Shown here piece by piece: positions 43,881 to 54,054 of a DNA stretch of 64,000 bases. Within the stretch, counting starts at the first letter, position 1, and the number at the start of each line of letters is the position of its first letter. The notes under the pieces are model-generated. The model did no database searches and was not told where the DNA came from. It saw only the letters and a list, made by a program, of their open reading frames with translations. Location: the NCBI GenBank assembly GCA_038380435.1, contig JAWZYU010000019.1:29413801-29477800 (forward strand), read 5' to 3'. The translations under genes and the position numbers were made by a program. Origin of the DNA: Ryuthela nishihirai. Lineage: Eukaryota > Arthropoda > Arachnida > Araneae > Heptathelidae.

Positions 43881-44267
43881 GGGCGGGGGTGGCTCAGTCG
43901 GTAGCGCGCCAGGCTCGTAATCTGTAGTTCCCAGGTTCGAGTCCCAGCTGGGTCAGCGTTGAGATTTATCTCCGCAAATTTCCCCGCCCAGCCCACGGTC
44001 AGTAGGGGACACCGATGGACTTGGAAAGACAGCCGTCCGTCGGATGGGATGTTAAGCCGTGGCGCCGTGTGCGGGCGATCCGTACCATGTGCCCATTAAA
44101 GAACACGCTGGATGGCCTTGACGGGAGGCTACCATCTGTCTCCCAACAGCTGTTCCAGTGGGTCCCCTCCCCCAACCTTCTCTGAGCCTTCGGGGTCCAT
44201 GTGACCTGGCCATTTAGCCCATGGTGTGCAAAAAAGTGCCGCTCAGAGCTAAAACAACCCAATCCAA
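43881..44267 (+). mobile_element. SINE-A in LINE, 13-bp TSD, subfamily 2
   Basis: Head GGGCGGGGGTGGCTCAGTCG, B box GGTTCGAGTCCC, tail AAAACAACCCAATCCAA. Exact TSD AGTTACCACATGG at 43868-43880 and 44268-44280. The other two LINE copies show the uninterrupted site near 7980 and 10410. Confidence 0.97.
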
Positions 44268-44763
44268 AGTTACCACATGGATGACTGAAATTTTCAATAT
44301 CTTTTATGTAAAGGAATGGTTCCTAAGGATTTTACCAGAGCTATTATTATTTTCTAAAAGGTGATCGCAGTTCTTGTGATAAGAATGCTTCTGGATTCAG
44401 AACTGGTAGGGGATGTGTATATCAAATATTTTCACTTAGGGAGATTCTTGAGAAATGTTTAGAGTTTCAGAAACCTTTGGTTGCTAGCTTTGTTGATTTC
44501 AAAAAGGCTTTCGACTCTGTTGATCATCATAATTTGTGATTGATTGTGAGATCGTATGGCACACCAGACAAGTTAGTTAAAATAATGAAAGTTCTCTATC
44601 ATAACACTGAATCTTGTGTGATAGTTGGTAAGACTTGTATTAATTGGTTTATCATTGCTGCTGGTGTTCGACAAGGGTGCATTTTGTCTCCTTTTCTCTT
44701 TAGTTTGGTTATTGATTATATTATGCGAAATTCAGTGCAAGGGAAAGATTTTGGCCTTAAATT

Positions 44764-44971
44764 TTTTTTTTATTATTATTTGCGACATATAGGACAGAGA
44801 AGAATCCTAGAAACTACTCCTAGCTTAATACAGGCCTTCTCATACAAGGACATGCTCTACTAAGACCGAAGTCACTGCTGACCATTACCTTAGTTAGAGC
44901 TAACACAACACACAAAGTTTGCCTTGCTGGAACAGTCGCTAGCTGCCTAACCACTATGCCAGCTAAGGCTC
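44764..44971 (-). mobile_element. tRNA-like SINE (third type), inserted in LINE
   Basis: A T-rich/ATT-rich run at the left (AAATAATAAT tail in complement) and, at the right, CTGCCTAACCACTATGCCAG. In complement the latter gives TGGCATAGTGGTTAGGCAG, an A-box-like tRNA start. Absent from the other LINE copies. The B box is weak, so the class is tentative. Confidence 0.6.
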
Positions 44972-45031
44972 TGGTCTGGAGATAATGAAATATAATGGTC
45001 TGGAGATATGAAATGGTCTGGAGATATGAAA
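44972..45031. repeat. Triplicated TGGTCTGGAGATATGAAA
   Basis: Three units (44972-44995 with extra AT-rich bases, 44996-45013, 45014-45031). The LINE reference has one. The expansion abuts the SINE-like insert. Confidence 0.93.
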
Positions 45032-45433
45032 GTTCTGATTTAGATTATGCTGATGATTTAGCCCTTTTGGCAAATGATGTTGATGAGATGAACTCTCTTA
45101 TTCGAGCTGTTGATGAGACTGGTAGTAGAGTAGGTTTGATTATAAACAGAGAGAAAACTAAAGTGATGAAAATTGGTCAGGCAGTCTGATATAAAGCTGC
45201 CTGATCAATTCCATTGCTGATATCTATTGCTGATTCAGTTAATTTAAATGGTTGCAGTCTTGAGCAGGTGTCATAGTTTAATTATCTTGGGAGCAATGTA
45301 ACAGATACTGGTTGATGTGCGGCATGGTATTAACAGACGAATCGGGATTGCTGCCGGGACTTTTAAGAATCTATGGAGAGTGTGGAGAAATAGGCGTATA
45401 TACCTAAAGACAAAAATTTGACTGTATAATAGT

Positions 45434-45860
45434 TTGGTTCTTTCTAGGGTTATTTATGGTAGTGGAACTTGGACGCTTTGTACACGAGATAACAGGAAAC
45501 TAGATGCTTTTGATTCTATATGCTTACGCAGTATCTTGGGCATTAGGTGGTTCATCTTTGTAAGTAATGAAAAGTTTAGGAAAAGGAGTCGGCAACCTCC
45601 TCTGTGCAGTATATTGTGCAGAGAGAGAGAGTCCGTTGGTTTGGCCATGTTGCCCACATGATAATTATAGATTGGCGAATAGGGTTATGATCAGTGTGCC
45701 TAAAGGCCTCAGAAAGAGGGGGAGACCTAGGATGCGGTGGGCAGACAATGTCAAACAGAACCTTGTTAGAATTGGTGTGCAGTGGTCAGACGCAGCAGAT
45801 GTAGCTCAGGATGGATATGCTTGGAGAACTAAATTGCACTGGCTGGTTGGACCTCCGTAG
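45434..45860 (+). pseudogene. LINE C-terminal region
   Basis: Frames read SGTWTLCTRDNRKLDAFDS and, further on, RGRPRMRWADNVKQ and LHWLVGPP. This is the C-terminal segment after the reverse transcriptase, also seen in complement at 7083-7265 and in fragments at 24400 and 56105. One frameshift at about 45600. Confidence 0.82.
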
Positions 45861-45880
45861 CCCATGGCTTCTTGATGATG

Positions 45881-46454
45881 ACGATTAAGATGATGATGAA
45901 GGTTACATATCTATTTATCATACAATGTAAATTAAAAGAGACACAATACTATGGATTTTTATAATATAAGGATAAAAAATATTAAGTTTTAGTCTCGCCA
46001 TTACTCAAGAGAAAATTTAGAAAGCATTTATTCTTAGAAACAACATTCAATGCGACCCTTTCACTTCCTATGCTCAGCGCATCATTGACGCTAGACTGCA
46101 GCGATCAGAATGAAGTGAATTTTCTTTTACTGAGAGAGTAAATTAGCTCTATTAGAGGTAGAAGAAAAACCGCAAACTTTTAACCAAATTTTAAAATATA
46201 GAGAAGTGCTTTTAAAGAAATCAATTAATATTTGGTAGATTTAGTGTGTACATTTTTATGATGCAGTATATTTTGCAAACGTGTAATCAGTTATTTGACG
46301 AGGTCTTTGAAATATATGGGTGTGCAAAACTGAAGCGCAAATTATAGAATCATAGTCGCCGTCTTGTTACCAATGATTCATCCATAAATATGTATTGAAT
46401 TGTTAGAGCTATTCATTCCAAGTCTCTAGTCGGAGTCATATATTTCTTTCCACC
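45881..46454. other. Unassigned AT-rich sequence
   Basis: Nothing recognised. Confidence 0.45.
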
Positions 46455-46715
46455 TCTCAGTGACGTGTCAATAAAATCACCTCTCAGTGACGCACCAATA
46501 AAATCACCTCTCAGTTACGTGCCAATAAAATAATCTCTCAGTGACGTGCCAATAAAAATCACCTCCCAGTTACGTGTCAATAAAAATCACCTCTCAGTGA
46601 CGTGCCAATAAAATCACCTCTCAGTGGCGTGTCAATAAAATCACCTCTCAGTGACGTGCCAATAAAATCACCTCTCAGTTGGGTGTCAATAAAACTTACC
46701 TCTCGATGACGTGCC
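46455..46715. repeat. 27-bp tandem array carrying TGACGTG
   Basis: About ten units of CCTCTCAGTGACGTGCCAAT-AAAATCA. Most keep TGACGTG or TTACGTG. As 27 is a multiple of three, the minus-strand frame at 46577-46774 reads as a 9-residue repeat; that is a by-product. Confidence 0.93.
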
Positions 46716-47814
46716 ATAGTTTCGCTACAGCTGCACTGGTGCATACAGAGGAGGTGAATGTCCACTGAAGCCAAGATCTACTGCATTTCATGTTTACGTC
46801 CACTGATCTTTCCTCCAAACCACCACTCTCCACTTGCTTCTGGAGCGAGGTGATAAGCTGGGAATGCAATCACAGCTTGTACATAGGAAAAGACAAATTA
46901 AGAAGCTTTCAAGGTTCTACGGATCTTACGCAGTACCCAAGGGGTGGTCTTGGGTTACCTGAATCTCCCCCTCTCGCCTTCGGGATAAAGGTGGGGTTGG
47001 GAAGATCATGTCTTACACACGTGGGTGAGATTAAGGATGGTTCCGATAGGGAGGGTGCCGGGACATAGATAGTAATTAAATTTTTGCCCTAGACAAAGCC
47101 GCGGCAATTATCCTGAGCTAAGGTGGCTGCAGATGACCGCTCGTTAATGTAGCTTTTTCGTCTTCTGCTGGTTCTTTACCGCTCTTGCTTCAGTGGTCAC
47201 GTCGGGGCTTTTAATGAGGCCCTCGTTGAGGCTTGCGCCTCCGGGAATGTCCTGATTGGACTCGTAACGGTTGCTATGGAAACCTCTCTTTCCCTGATGC
47301 TGATAAAACGCCTTAGCATCTACTGCATTAGCATTTCTTACAGTAAGAGGGAGGGATGGGAAAAAATGTTAAAAAAAAACCTGTTACGAAGATTTCTTAT
47401 CAACGAAATGCTTTCGGTTTTAAAGGGTATAGCTGGAAAAGGAGAGCAAATTGCAACTGAGAGAAATGAAAAAGTTCTTTTTAATTCCTGAGACGCCAGA
47501 AAAAATAAGATTTAATGTTGATCATTAACTAAATGGTCTTTTTCCCACTGAATTTGCCGAATCGATCAATCAATTAAATATTAATTCAGAGATCAAGCAA
47601 TGTTTTTCAACAGTGTAGTCGAGTGATACGTTGAATGATACCGTTGCCAAAATGGCTCATTTTAATTGCAAGACGGTGGTGGAAGGAAGGAGGTGGAGAA
47701 CTGAAGAGGTCTCTAGCGCAACTGGTTCTTAACCTGATCGTCCCAAAATGAAATCTCAACTCTTATTCTATGAGATATCTTTCGTTTACGTTCTACACTC
47801 ACGAGAAAGAGGAA
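46716..47814. other. Unassigned, locally GC-rich, possibly regulatory
   Basis: 46920-47290 is clearly more GC-rich than its surroundings and contains no TE I recognise. The 92-codon frame at 46790-47068 has no domain. A candidate RFX site lies at 47270-47283. Confidence 0.4.
47270..47283. promoter_or_regulatory. Candidate X-box (RFX factor site)
   Basis: GTTGCTATGGAAAC matches the RFX X-box pattern GTTGCCATGGCAAC at 12 of 14 positions, including both half-site cores. RFX factors drive ciliary and neuronal genes in animals. One 14-bp hit in 64 kb is only suggestive; it gains weight from lying in the GC-richer patch. Confidence 0.4.
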
Positions 47815-48080
47815 AGAAAGAGAACGTCCATGGGATCTTGGGAAAAAGATGTCTGTTGGATGAGGCGTCAAGTCGTGGAGCCATTTTCAGATCCATACTC
47901 TACACACGTTAAAGAATACGCTGGATGGCTTCGAAGGGAAGTCTATCTTGATCTGTTCCCGAATAGATAAATAGCTAATGGATCCTTCAAGCAGTTCTGA
48001 CTATAGGAATCCTTGTGGCATGGTCATTTAACCTATTGCACGCAAATAAAAATAGCGTCCAAAGGTAAAACAGATCAACT
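47815..48080 (+). mobile_element. SINE-A, 5'-truncated, diverged
   Basis: From 'tctgttggatgaggcgtcaag' through 'acacgttaaagaatacgctgg' to AAAGGTAAAACAGATCAAC. Confidence 0.78.
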
Positions 48081-48128
48081 GTGCCACAGCATATATTTTT
48101 TTTCCTGCTTGTCAGAGTACGTATGAGT

Positions 48129-48347
48129 GGTTTGTTTTGTTTTACTTTTGAGCGGCACTTTTTTGCACCGATGCACCAAAGGGGCTAAACGACTAGGTCA
48201 CACTTAGGCTAAGTGAAGTGGACCCATTAGATAATTGTTAAGTGACAGATCGATGTCTCCCGTTAAGGCCATTCAGCGTGTTATTTAATGTGTATAGTCT
48301 CTCCTGTGTACGGACCACGGCTTAACGTTCCATCCGATGGACGGTGA
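48129..48347 (-). mobile_element. SINE-A, tRNA-like head missing
   Basis: From GGTTTGTTTTGTTTTACTTT to CTTAACGTTCCATCCGATGG. The 'gcaccgatgcaccaaagggg' stretch carries a small duplication. Confidence 0.82.
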
Positions 48348-48658
48348 ATAGTGCTACTATGATAATTCTAAGAAATCCAGTTAATAATCAAGAGATATCG
48401 CAATCTCGTTAGATGGCAGTCTGTCTAGATCAAAGATTAATTTTGATTGTGCATATCAATGCATCTGCAGTGTGATTCACATAAAGTCGGTAGCAGGCGA
48501 AAATTAATAATTTGTATAAACTTATATCGCTTAACTGTAGCAAAATGTTCCTGCAAAACACGAATTCCATCCTCAAAGATGAAATATATATATATAAATG
48601 AAGCACCATATGTTGTTGATATTATGCAAAGTATCCAATTTTCAACATCAATTGTAAA

Positions 48659-49152
48659 GGGTTGGCTCAGTCGGTATCTGCGTCTATTTCTATTTCTTCT
48701 TTGAGATTTATCTCCGATAGCCCCCACCCTGCCCTTGGATGGAACGCAGATATCACTGGAATTGGAAAGGCCGAAATCTTTAACATGAGGTGTAAAGCCG
48801 TTGCCCCCTTTGCGGGAGAACTATATCCCTTTAACAACGGATGCATTAACCATATCCCGTCTTTAAAGAACACTTGGTATGGCCTTGATGGGAGGCTTCG
48901 ATCTGTTTATTAACAGCTAGGCATGGTTGTATATGTCGTTTTTCTGCTGAGGTTCTGCCATCCTCACAGACCTTCTACTATGGCAAATAAACTGACAGGC
49001 TCCTGTCAGACCTCTGTGGCAAGCAGCTGCTTGAGGGGGTATTTATTTATTTATATTCAAGGAATATCCTTTCCCAATCTTCTCTGAGTTCTTTGTTATT
49101 TAGCCTATTTTGTGCTAAAAAAAGTGCCACTTAGCGGTAAAACAATCCAACA
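48659..49152 (+). mobile_element. SINE-A split by SINE-B
   Basis: The left part, 48659-48919 (GGGTTGGCTCAGTCGGTATC to 'tattaacagcta'), and right part, 49055-49152 ('ttctctgagttctttg' to GGTAAAACAATCCAAC), form one diverged SINE-A. The B-box region is deleted. Confidence 0.82.
48920..49054 (+). mobile_element. SINE-B inserted in SINE-A, 5'-truncated
   Basis: GGCATGGTTGTATATGTCGT to GAGGGGGTATTTATTTATTTAT. The second independent SINE-B-in-SINE-A nest in the window. Confidence 0.9.
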
Positions 49153-49970
49153 TCCCGTCGCTCGAAATTCAGAATATTGATAATAACAATCATATGAGAT
49201 TAACCTGCAATGTTTTATTTGTGGCTGTATTTTCTGCGCGAATCATTAATAGTTACACTTCGACACTCACCGTGCTCGCTGTTGTGAATAATTTCGCCTT
49301 TTGGCTCTATAAAATTCCTCTTTCTAAATAATCAGTATCGGCAACAGCAGTACCAATGCTAACGTTGGTTACAGAAACTGCGGATTTGCACTAAAACTGA
49401 GAGATCTAAGAAACCGATTACAAAAGCGATTCCAAAGTTCTGTGCAGTTTTCTAAATTCCATCCATCCCTTTTAATCACTGTGGTGCCTAAGCGTGTAAA
49501 TAAAAGTGGAAGTGATGCATCAGCCAAAAGATAGCATAAAATTGCATCTCTGAGTGAATAATGTTATGCTTTTGAACGAAAAGATTAACTATATGTCTCT
49601 CGGTGAAAAGTCTTTGAGTCAAAAGATTAAAATTGACTTTGAGTGAAAATATAATTATGATTCTTCAGATTACAGATCCAACTAATAGAATAGGTAATGG
49701 AGAATGATTCATTCCCGAAATGGAGAATCAACTTCAGGAGGAATATTCATTCGACGACAATTCCTTCTGCAGATATTTATCAAGGTTGAAAAGCGAAAGG
49801 AAGGTAATTTCAAACCACATCATTCATGAGACCAATCTCTTCCTCCTCCAACCATCTCCATCCGTATCATCTTAATTTTCTCTATTGCATCATTCATTAT
49901 AAGCTGAATAAAGTTTAATAGCCTTTGGATTCTTTATCTCTTACACTTGCTTCATTTTCTCACTGATTTA
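49153..49970. other. Unassigned sequence
   Basis: Nothing recognised. Confidence 0.45.
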
Positions 49971-50057
49971 GATTGTTTTGCCTCTGAAAGGTGCTTTTAG
50001 ACACACAATGGGCTAAGTGGCCAGGTTATAAAGACCCCCCCCCCAAGGCCTAAGAAA
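49971..50057 (-). mobile_element. SINE-A 3' fragment
   Basis: GATTGTTTTGCCTCTGAAAG to 'ccaaggcctaagaaa'; interrupted by a 9-C run and cut off by the next SINE-A. Confidence 0.82.
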
Positions 50058-50281
50058 AGGGGATGGCTCAGTTGGTAGCGCGATCGTAATCTGCAGTTCT
50101 TAGGTTCGAGTCCCAACTGGGTCAATGTTGAGATTTATCTCCGCAAAATTCCCCGCCCTGCCCACAATCAGTAAGGGACACCGATGAAGCTTGGAAATGC
50201 CGCCGTCTGTCGGATGGGAAGATAAGCCATGGCCCTGTCTGTGTGCAAGAGAACCATGCTCTGTGCGCGTCAAAGAACATG
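50058..50281 (+). mobile_element. SINE-A, 3'-truncated
   Basis: Head AGGGGATGGCTCAGTTGGTA, B box GGTTCGAGTCCC, ends at 'gcgtcaaagaacatgg'. Confidence 0.88.
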
Positions 50282-50620
50282 GTATTTTACCTCTTAGTGG
50301 TGCAATAGGCTAAATGGCCAAGTCACAAAGACCCCACGGGCTCAGAGAAAGTTGGGGAAGGAAACTCACTGGACAAGTGTTAGGAAACAGACGGAAGCTT
50401 CCTGTCAGAGCAATCCAGCGTAAGCTTTCATATGTGCAGGGTTCTCGGTACACAGCGCCACGGCTTAACGACCCATCTGACGGATGGCGGTCTTTCCAGC
50501 CCCATCGGTGTCCCATTTTTCACCAAGGGCAAGGTAGGTATTCCAGGAGATAAACTGGAATTCGAAATTGGAAACTGCAGATTACGAGCCTAGGACGCTA
50601 CCAATTGAGCCAATCCTCCA
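50282..50620 (-). mobile_element. SINE-A, near full length
   Basis: From TATTTTACCTCTTAGTGGTG to ACCAATTGAGCCAATCCTCC. Back-to-back with the preceding copy. Confidence 0.87.
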
Positions 50621-50754
50621 TATCCCCCACCTCCCTCAAGAATTCATTGAATGGCTGGGACCGGGCGAATGGCATCCTCACGTAAACGCCATCTGGAATA
50701 TCCAGATTCTACATATGCGGGATATGATTATCGTGCGCACAGGACCAGTTACAA

Positions 50755-50797
50755 AAATAAATTACTACTCAAGCAGCTGCTTGCCAAAGAGGTCTAT
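50755..50797 (-). mobile_element. SINE-B tail fragment
   Basis: AAATAAATTACTACTCAAGC-AGCTGCTTGCCAAAGAGGTCT; only the last ~40 bp of the element. Confidence 0.8.
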
Positions 50798-51177
50798 TAA
50801 TGATTGTTTGATACAACATTTAACTGCAGCAATATTACCCCAATAGTCTTGTGCCTAGAGGTTCCCATGGTCTTATGCAAAAAAAATTATTGAAATCAAA
50901 AACAATAAATGAAAATAATGATTAATAAGTAAAAATGACTGTTTTTCTTATTCTAAGAAACTGTGACTACAATAATTAATAAAATAATCCGTACAGTTAG
51001 CGTAAGAAGCCTAATTAAACTTGTTGTAGTTCATTTGGTGCACCCATTAATCCTCTATTATGCCTTTGGGTGTATTTATCAGATTTCTGTTAGTGTTATT
51101 TAGAAGAAAAAATATACTAAATAATTCCGCTAAAAATAAAGCTGAGTTTCTCCATGAGTGGAACTCAAACCACTAAT
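50798..51177. other. Unassigned AT-rich sequence
   Basis: Nothing recognised. Confidence 0.45.
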
Positions 51178-51188
51178 CTCTCAACGGT

Positions 51189-51575
51189 GGGTTGTGGGTT
51201 GTTTTACCTCTGAGCGGCACTTTTTTGCACACCATGGGCTAAATGACCAGGTCACATGGACCCTGAAGGCTCAGAGAAGGTTGGGGGAGGGGACCCACTG
51301 GAACAGCTGTTGGGAGACAGATGTAGCCTCCCGTCAAGGCCATCCAGCGTGTTTTTTAACGTGCACAGGGTATGGCTCTCCCGCACACGGGGCCACGGCT
51401 TAACGTCCCATCCGACGGACGACGGCCTTTCCAAGCCCATCGGTGTCCCTACTGACCGTGGGCAGGGCGGGGAATTTTGCGGAGATAAATCTCAACGCTG
51501 ACCCAGCTGGGACTCGAACCTGGGAACTACAGATTACGAGCCTGGCGCGCTACCGACTGAGCCACCCCGCCCCAG
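51189..51575 (-). mobile_element. SINE-A, full length, near consensus, 11-bp TSD
   Basis: From GGGTTGTGGGTTGTTTTACC to GAGCCACCCCGCCCCA. Exact TSD CTCTCAACGGT at 51178-51188 and 51576-51586. Confidence 0.96.
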
Positions 51576-51586
51576 CTCTCAACGGT

Positions 51587-52043
51587 AGTTCAGTATTCAA
51601 CTAATTATGCTTATAAATCAATCAACATTGCCAGAAACAGTGTTAATTAGACAGTCACATACGCTAAAGCGTTATTAATATAAGAATCAATCCACAGTAA
51701 AGGTGCAGATTACCTCTTTAGGGTGTGTGACTTATTTAATTTACACCATTTGTGCCAATGTTGAAAGGTTTCCGTTTAAGATCAATAGATGGCGCCCCGG
51801 TCGAGCAAAAATATCGAGAAGCTTTAGAGTCGCAATTAGCTGATGAAATAGGAGTTCATAGTTTATCTGTGAAACTTGGGTTCGAGTCTCACTCACGGCG
51901 AAACTCATTTTTCCAGCAAAATTATTTCTTAATTTCTATGTTAAATAGGTAATAGATATCTTTACTCTTGAAAAATACACTATATTTGTTACATTTGTAA
52001 TACAATAATATTAAATAAACATTTTTTCTTATGATACTGGAGT
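51587..52043. other. Unassigned sequence
   Basis: A 66-codon frame (51752-51952) includes GTTCGAGTCTCACTC, a B-box-like word, so part may be a decayed tRNA-derived repeat. Not a recognised gene. Confidence 0.35.
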
Positions 52044-52412
52044 TTGGGTGGCTCAGTTGGTAGCGCGCCAGACTCGTAATCTGCAGTTCCCAGGTTCGAG
52101 TCCCAGCTGGGTCAGCGTTGAGATTTATCTCCATGAAACCCACTGTCCACTGTCAATAGGGGACACCGAAGGGCTTCGAAAGACCGCCATCCGTCGGATG
52201 GGACGTTAAGCCCCGTGTGCAGGATAGCCATACCCTGTGCACGTTAAAGAACAAGCTAGATGGCCTTGATGGGAGGCTACCATCTGTCTTCCAACAGCCG
52301 TTCCAGTGGGTCCCCTCCCCCATCCTTCTCTGAGCCTTCGGGATCTTTGTGACCTGGCCATTTAGCTCATGGTGTGCAAAAAAGTGCCGCTCAGAGGTAA
52401 AACTACCAACCA
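52044..52412 (+). mobile_element. SINE-A, full length
   Basis: Head GTTTGGGTGGCTCAGTTGGT, B box GGTTCGAGTCCC, tail AGGTAAAACTACCAACCAAC. Confidence 0.92.
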
Positions 52413-52625
52413 ACATATAATACCATACGAGGAGGAAAATTCTGATGCCTAGGTCTAGGGTCTTACTCCACGAATTTATTCAAATTAATTTATTGTTTGT
52501 TCGACATCCTGTAACATAATAAAATTTAAATAAATATGAAATATTAACGTATAAGAGTTGTGCTTCAGTTTGTTACATCTGTTTTATGAGTTTCATTTTC
52601 CAATTCTTTGTTGTTGTTTTTACAG

Positions 52626-52801
52626 TATCAGTGGATTGCGAACCAGAAGTGATGTTAGCCAGGGTTGAGACAAACGCTTTATTCAAGGGCAAAGTTTACG
52701 CTAAAGGAAGGCCTCTGACGTGCAACACTGACGTCAGCAACAGCCTCGAGTTCACGCTTCCTATTCCACTGACCGGAACAGACTGTGGAACGGTTACAGA
52801 G
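52626..52801 (+). CDS. ZP (zona pellucida) domain protein, single internal exon
   Basis: A polypyrimidine tract and acceptor (TTGTTGTTTTTACAG, ending 52625) precede, and a donor (GAG|GTGAGA, GT at 52802) follows. The exon is 176 nt: two bases of a split codon plus 58 codons ending in phase 0. The peptide starts SVDCEPEVMLARVETN, continues with FKGKVYAKGRPLTCNTDVSN and ends LPLTGTDCGT-like (IPLTGTDCGTVTE). The V-x-C start, FxGxVYAKG, and the spaced cysteines with DCGT are features of the N-terminal half (ZP-N) of ZP modules, which polymerise extracellular proteins in cuticle, matrix or egg coat. Codon use and GC content differ from the AT-rich surroundings. Upstream and downstream exons were not recognised, so the gene is partial. 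The frame runs open 40 bases upstream of the acceptor by chance. Confidence 0.85.
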
Positions 52802-53098
52802 GTGAGAGGTTATTCTCCTCCATCGATTTAATCTAGTCTAGTAATTTCAAATGTTATTAATGATATTCACATGAGACTATCATGAGAAATCTTTAGCAAA
52901 TTGAACTACAACCAGTTTTATCGCATTTAGCCACTGTCGATCAATAATGATGAAGTTTCCTATGAAGTTGTCTGACCACTTTCATTCTAAACAGACGATT
53001 CTCCCTGATGCATTTAATGTTATTATTTCCAAATAAACTCACCAATTTATCAGACCTGACCGCCAACGCAAACTCTCCTCAACGTAAACAAAATGTTG
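52802..53098 (+). other. Presumed intron following the ZP exon
   Basis: Begins GTGAGAGG. AT-rich and without recognisable coding sequence up to the next SINE-A. The next ZP exon is not visible in the window. Confidence 0.55.
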
Positions 53099-53110
53099 CT
53101 CATTTTTATT

Positions 53111-53486
53111 GGGGCGGGGGTGGCTCAGTTGGTAGCGCGCCAGGCTCGTAATCTGTAGTTCCCAGGTTCGAGTCTTAGCTGAGTCAGCGTTGAGATTTAT
53201 CTCCGCAATAATTCCCCGCTCTACTCACGGTTAGTAGGGGATACCTATGGGCATGATAAAAGCCGCTGTCCGTCGGATGGGACGTTAAGCCGTGGCCTCA
53301 TGTGCGGAAGAGCCATACCCTGTGCACGCTAAAGAAATACTGGATGGCCTTGACGGGAGGCTACTATCTGTCTCTCATCAGTGGGTCCCCCTCCCCAACC
53401 TTCTCTGAGCCTTCGGGGTCCATGTGACCTGGCAATTTAGCTCATGGTGTGCAAAAAAAGTGCCACTCAGAGGTAAAATAACCGAA
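53111..53486 (+). mobile_element. SINE-A, full length, 11-bp TSD
   Basis: Head GGGGCGGGGGTGGCTCAGTT, tail GGTAAAATAACCGAA. TSD CTCATTTTTAT at 53099-53109 and 53487-53497. Lies in the presumed intron of the ZP gene. Confidence 0.94.
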
Positions 53487-53577
53487 CTCATTTTTATCTG
53501 ATGACTATTTCATCTGACCTGAAGTTCGCTCACAAATTCAAATAATCTATTACTCGTGATACTGTTTATAAGAATCT

Positions 53578-54054
53578 GGAGTTGTCTTGCTTTACCTTTG
53601 AGCGGCATTTTCGTGCACGCGTTGCATTATGCGACCAAATCAGAAGGACCCCAAGGGCTAAGAGAAGATTCGGGAAGGGAACTGAGCAAGTCACAACGAC
53701 CCCCAAGGACTCAAAGAAGGTTCGAGAGGGGAATTGGATCAGTCAAAAGGATATCAAGGGCTCATAGAAGGTTCGAAAAGGGAATTCACTGGACCGCTGT
53801 TTCTAAAAGTGGAAACCTACCGTCAAAGCCATTCAATTTGATATTTAACTTGGACTGGTTATGGCTCTCCTTGCCACAGTTTAACGTCTCATCCGACGGA
53901 CAGCAGACAATCCAAGCCCAACAGTGCCCTCTTTCTCACCAAGGGTAGATAGAGTGAGTGTTAATGGAGTTAAACCACAACGCTGGCACAGATGGGACTC
54001 GAACCTAGGGACTGCAGATTTTACGAGCCTAGTGCGCTACCTATTGAAACAACC
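53578..54054 (-). mobile_element. SINE-A, diverged, with internal triplication
   Basis: From GTTGTCTTGCTTTACCTTTG to the head complement 'gcgctacctattgaaacaac'. A ~56-bp block around 'gacccc-aagg-ctcaaagaaggttcg' is repeated three times (53645-53800). Confidence 0.82.

Larger units (their letters stand above)
44395..45189 (+). pseudogene. LINE reverse transcriptase, interrupted
   Basis: SFVDFKKAFDSVD (about 44485), GVRQGCILSPFLFSLVIDY (about 44660-44720) and, beyond a 200-bp insert, DYADDLALLANDVDEM (about 45039-45090). All palm-domain motifs are present in order, including YADD. Stops, a frameshift and the insert break it. Confidence 0.9.
41950..45880 (+). mobile_element. LINE (RTE/BovB-like), plus strand, near full length
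   Basis: Collinear with the minus-strand copy at 6985-14525. The 5' UTR (about 41950-42300) includes a TCTGTTTGTTTGTGGGTTAA block. It is followed by APE endonuclease (42301-42834), linker (43212-43577), reverse transcriptase (44400-45189) and C-terminal region (45434-45860), then a 3' end GTAGCCCATGGCTTCTTGAT with a GATGATGATG-rich tail. It is interrupted by SINE-A (43881-44267) and a SINE-like insert (44764-44971). Many stops and frameshifts make it inactive. The exact 5' end is uncertain. Confidence 0.88.

Noticed and set aside
43999..44262. Conserved ~87-codon minus-strand frame seen again at 23466, 52153, 63464 and elsewhere
   Set aside because: It is the antisense of SINE-A. Conservation reflects recent copying of the SINE, not protein selection.
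46577..46774. Repeated LRGDFIGTS-type peptide
   Set aside because: Minus-strand translation of the 27-bp tandem array; no start context or flanking exon.
47276..47491. 71-codon frame beside the GC-rich patch
   Set aside because: Lysine-rich tail in AT-rich sequence, no motif and no donor site of note.
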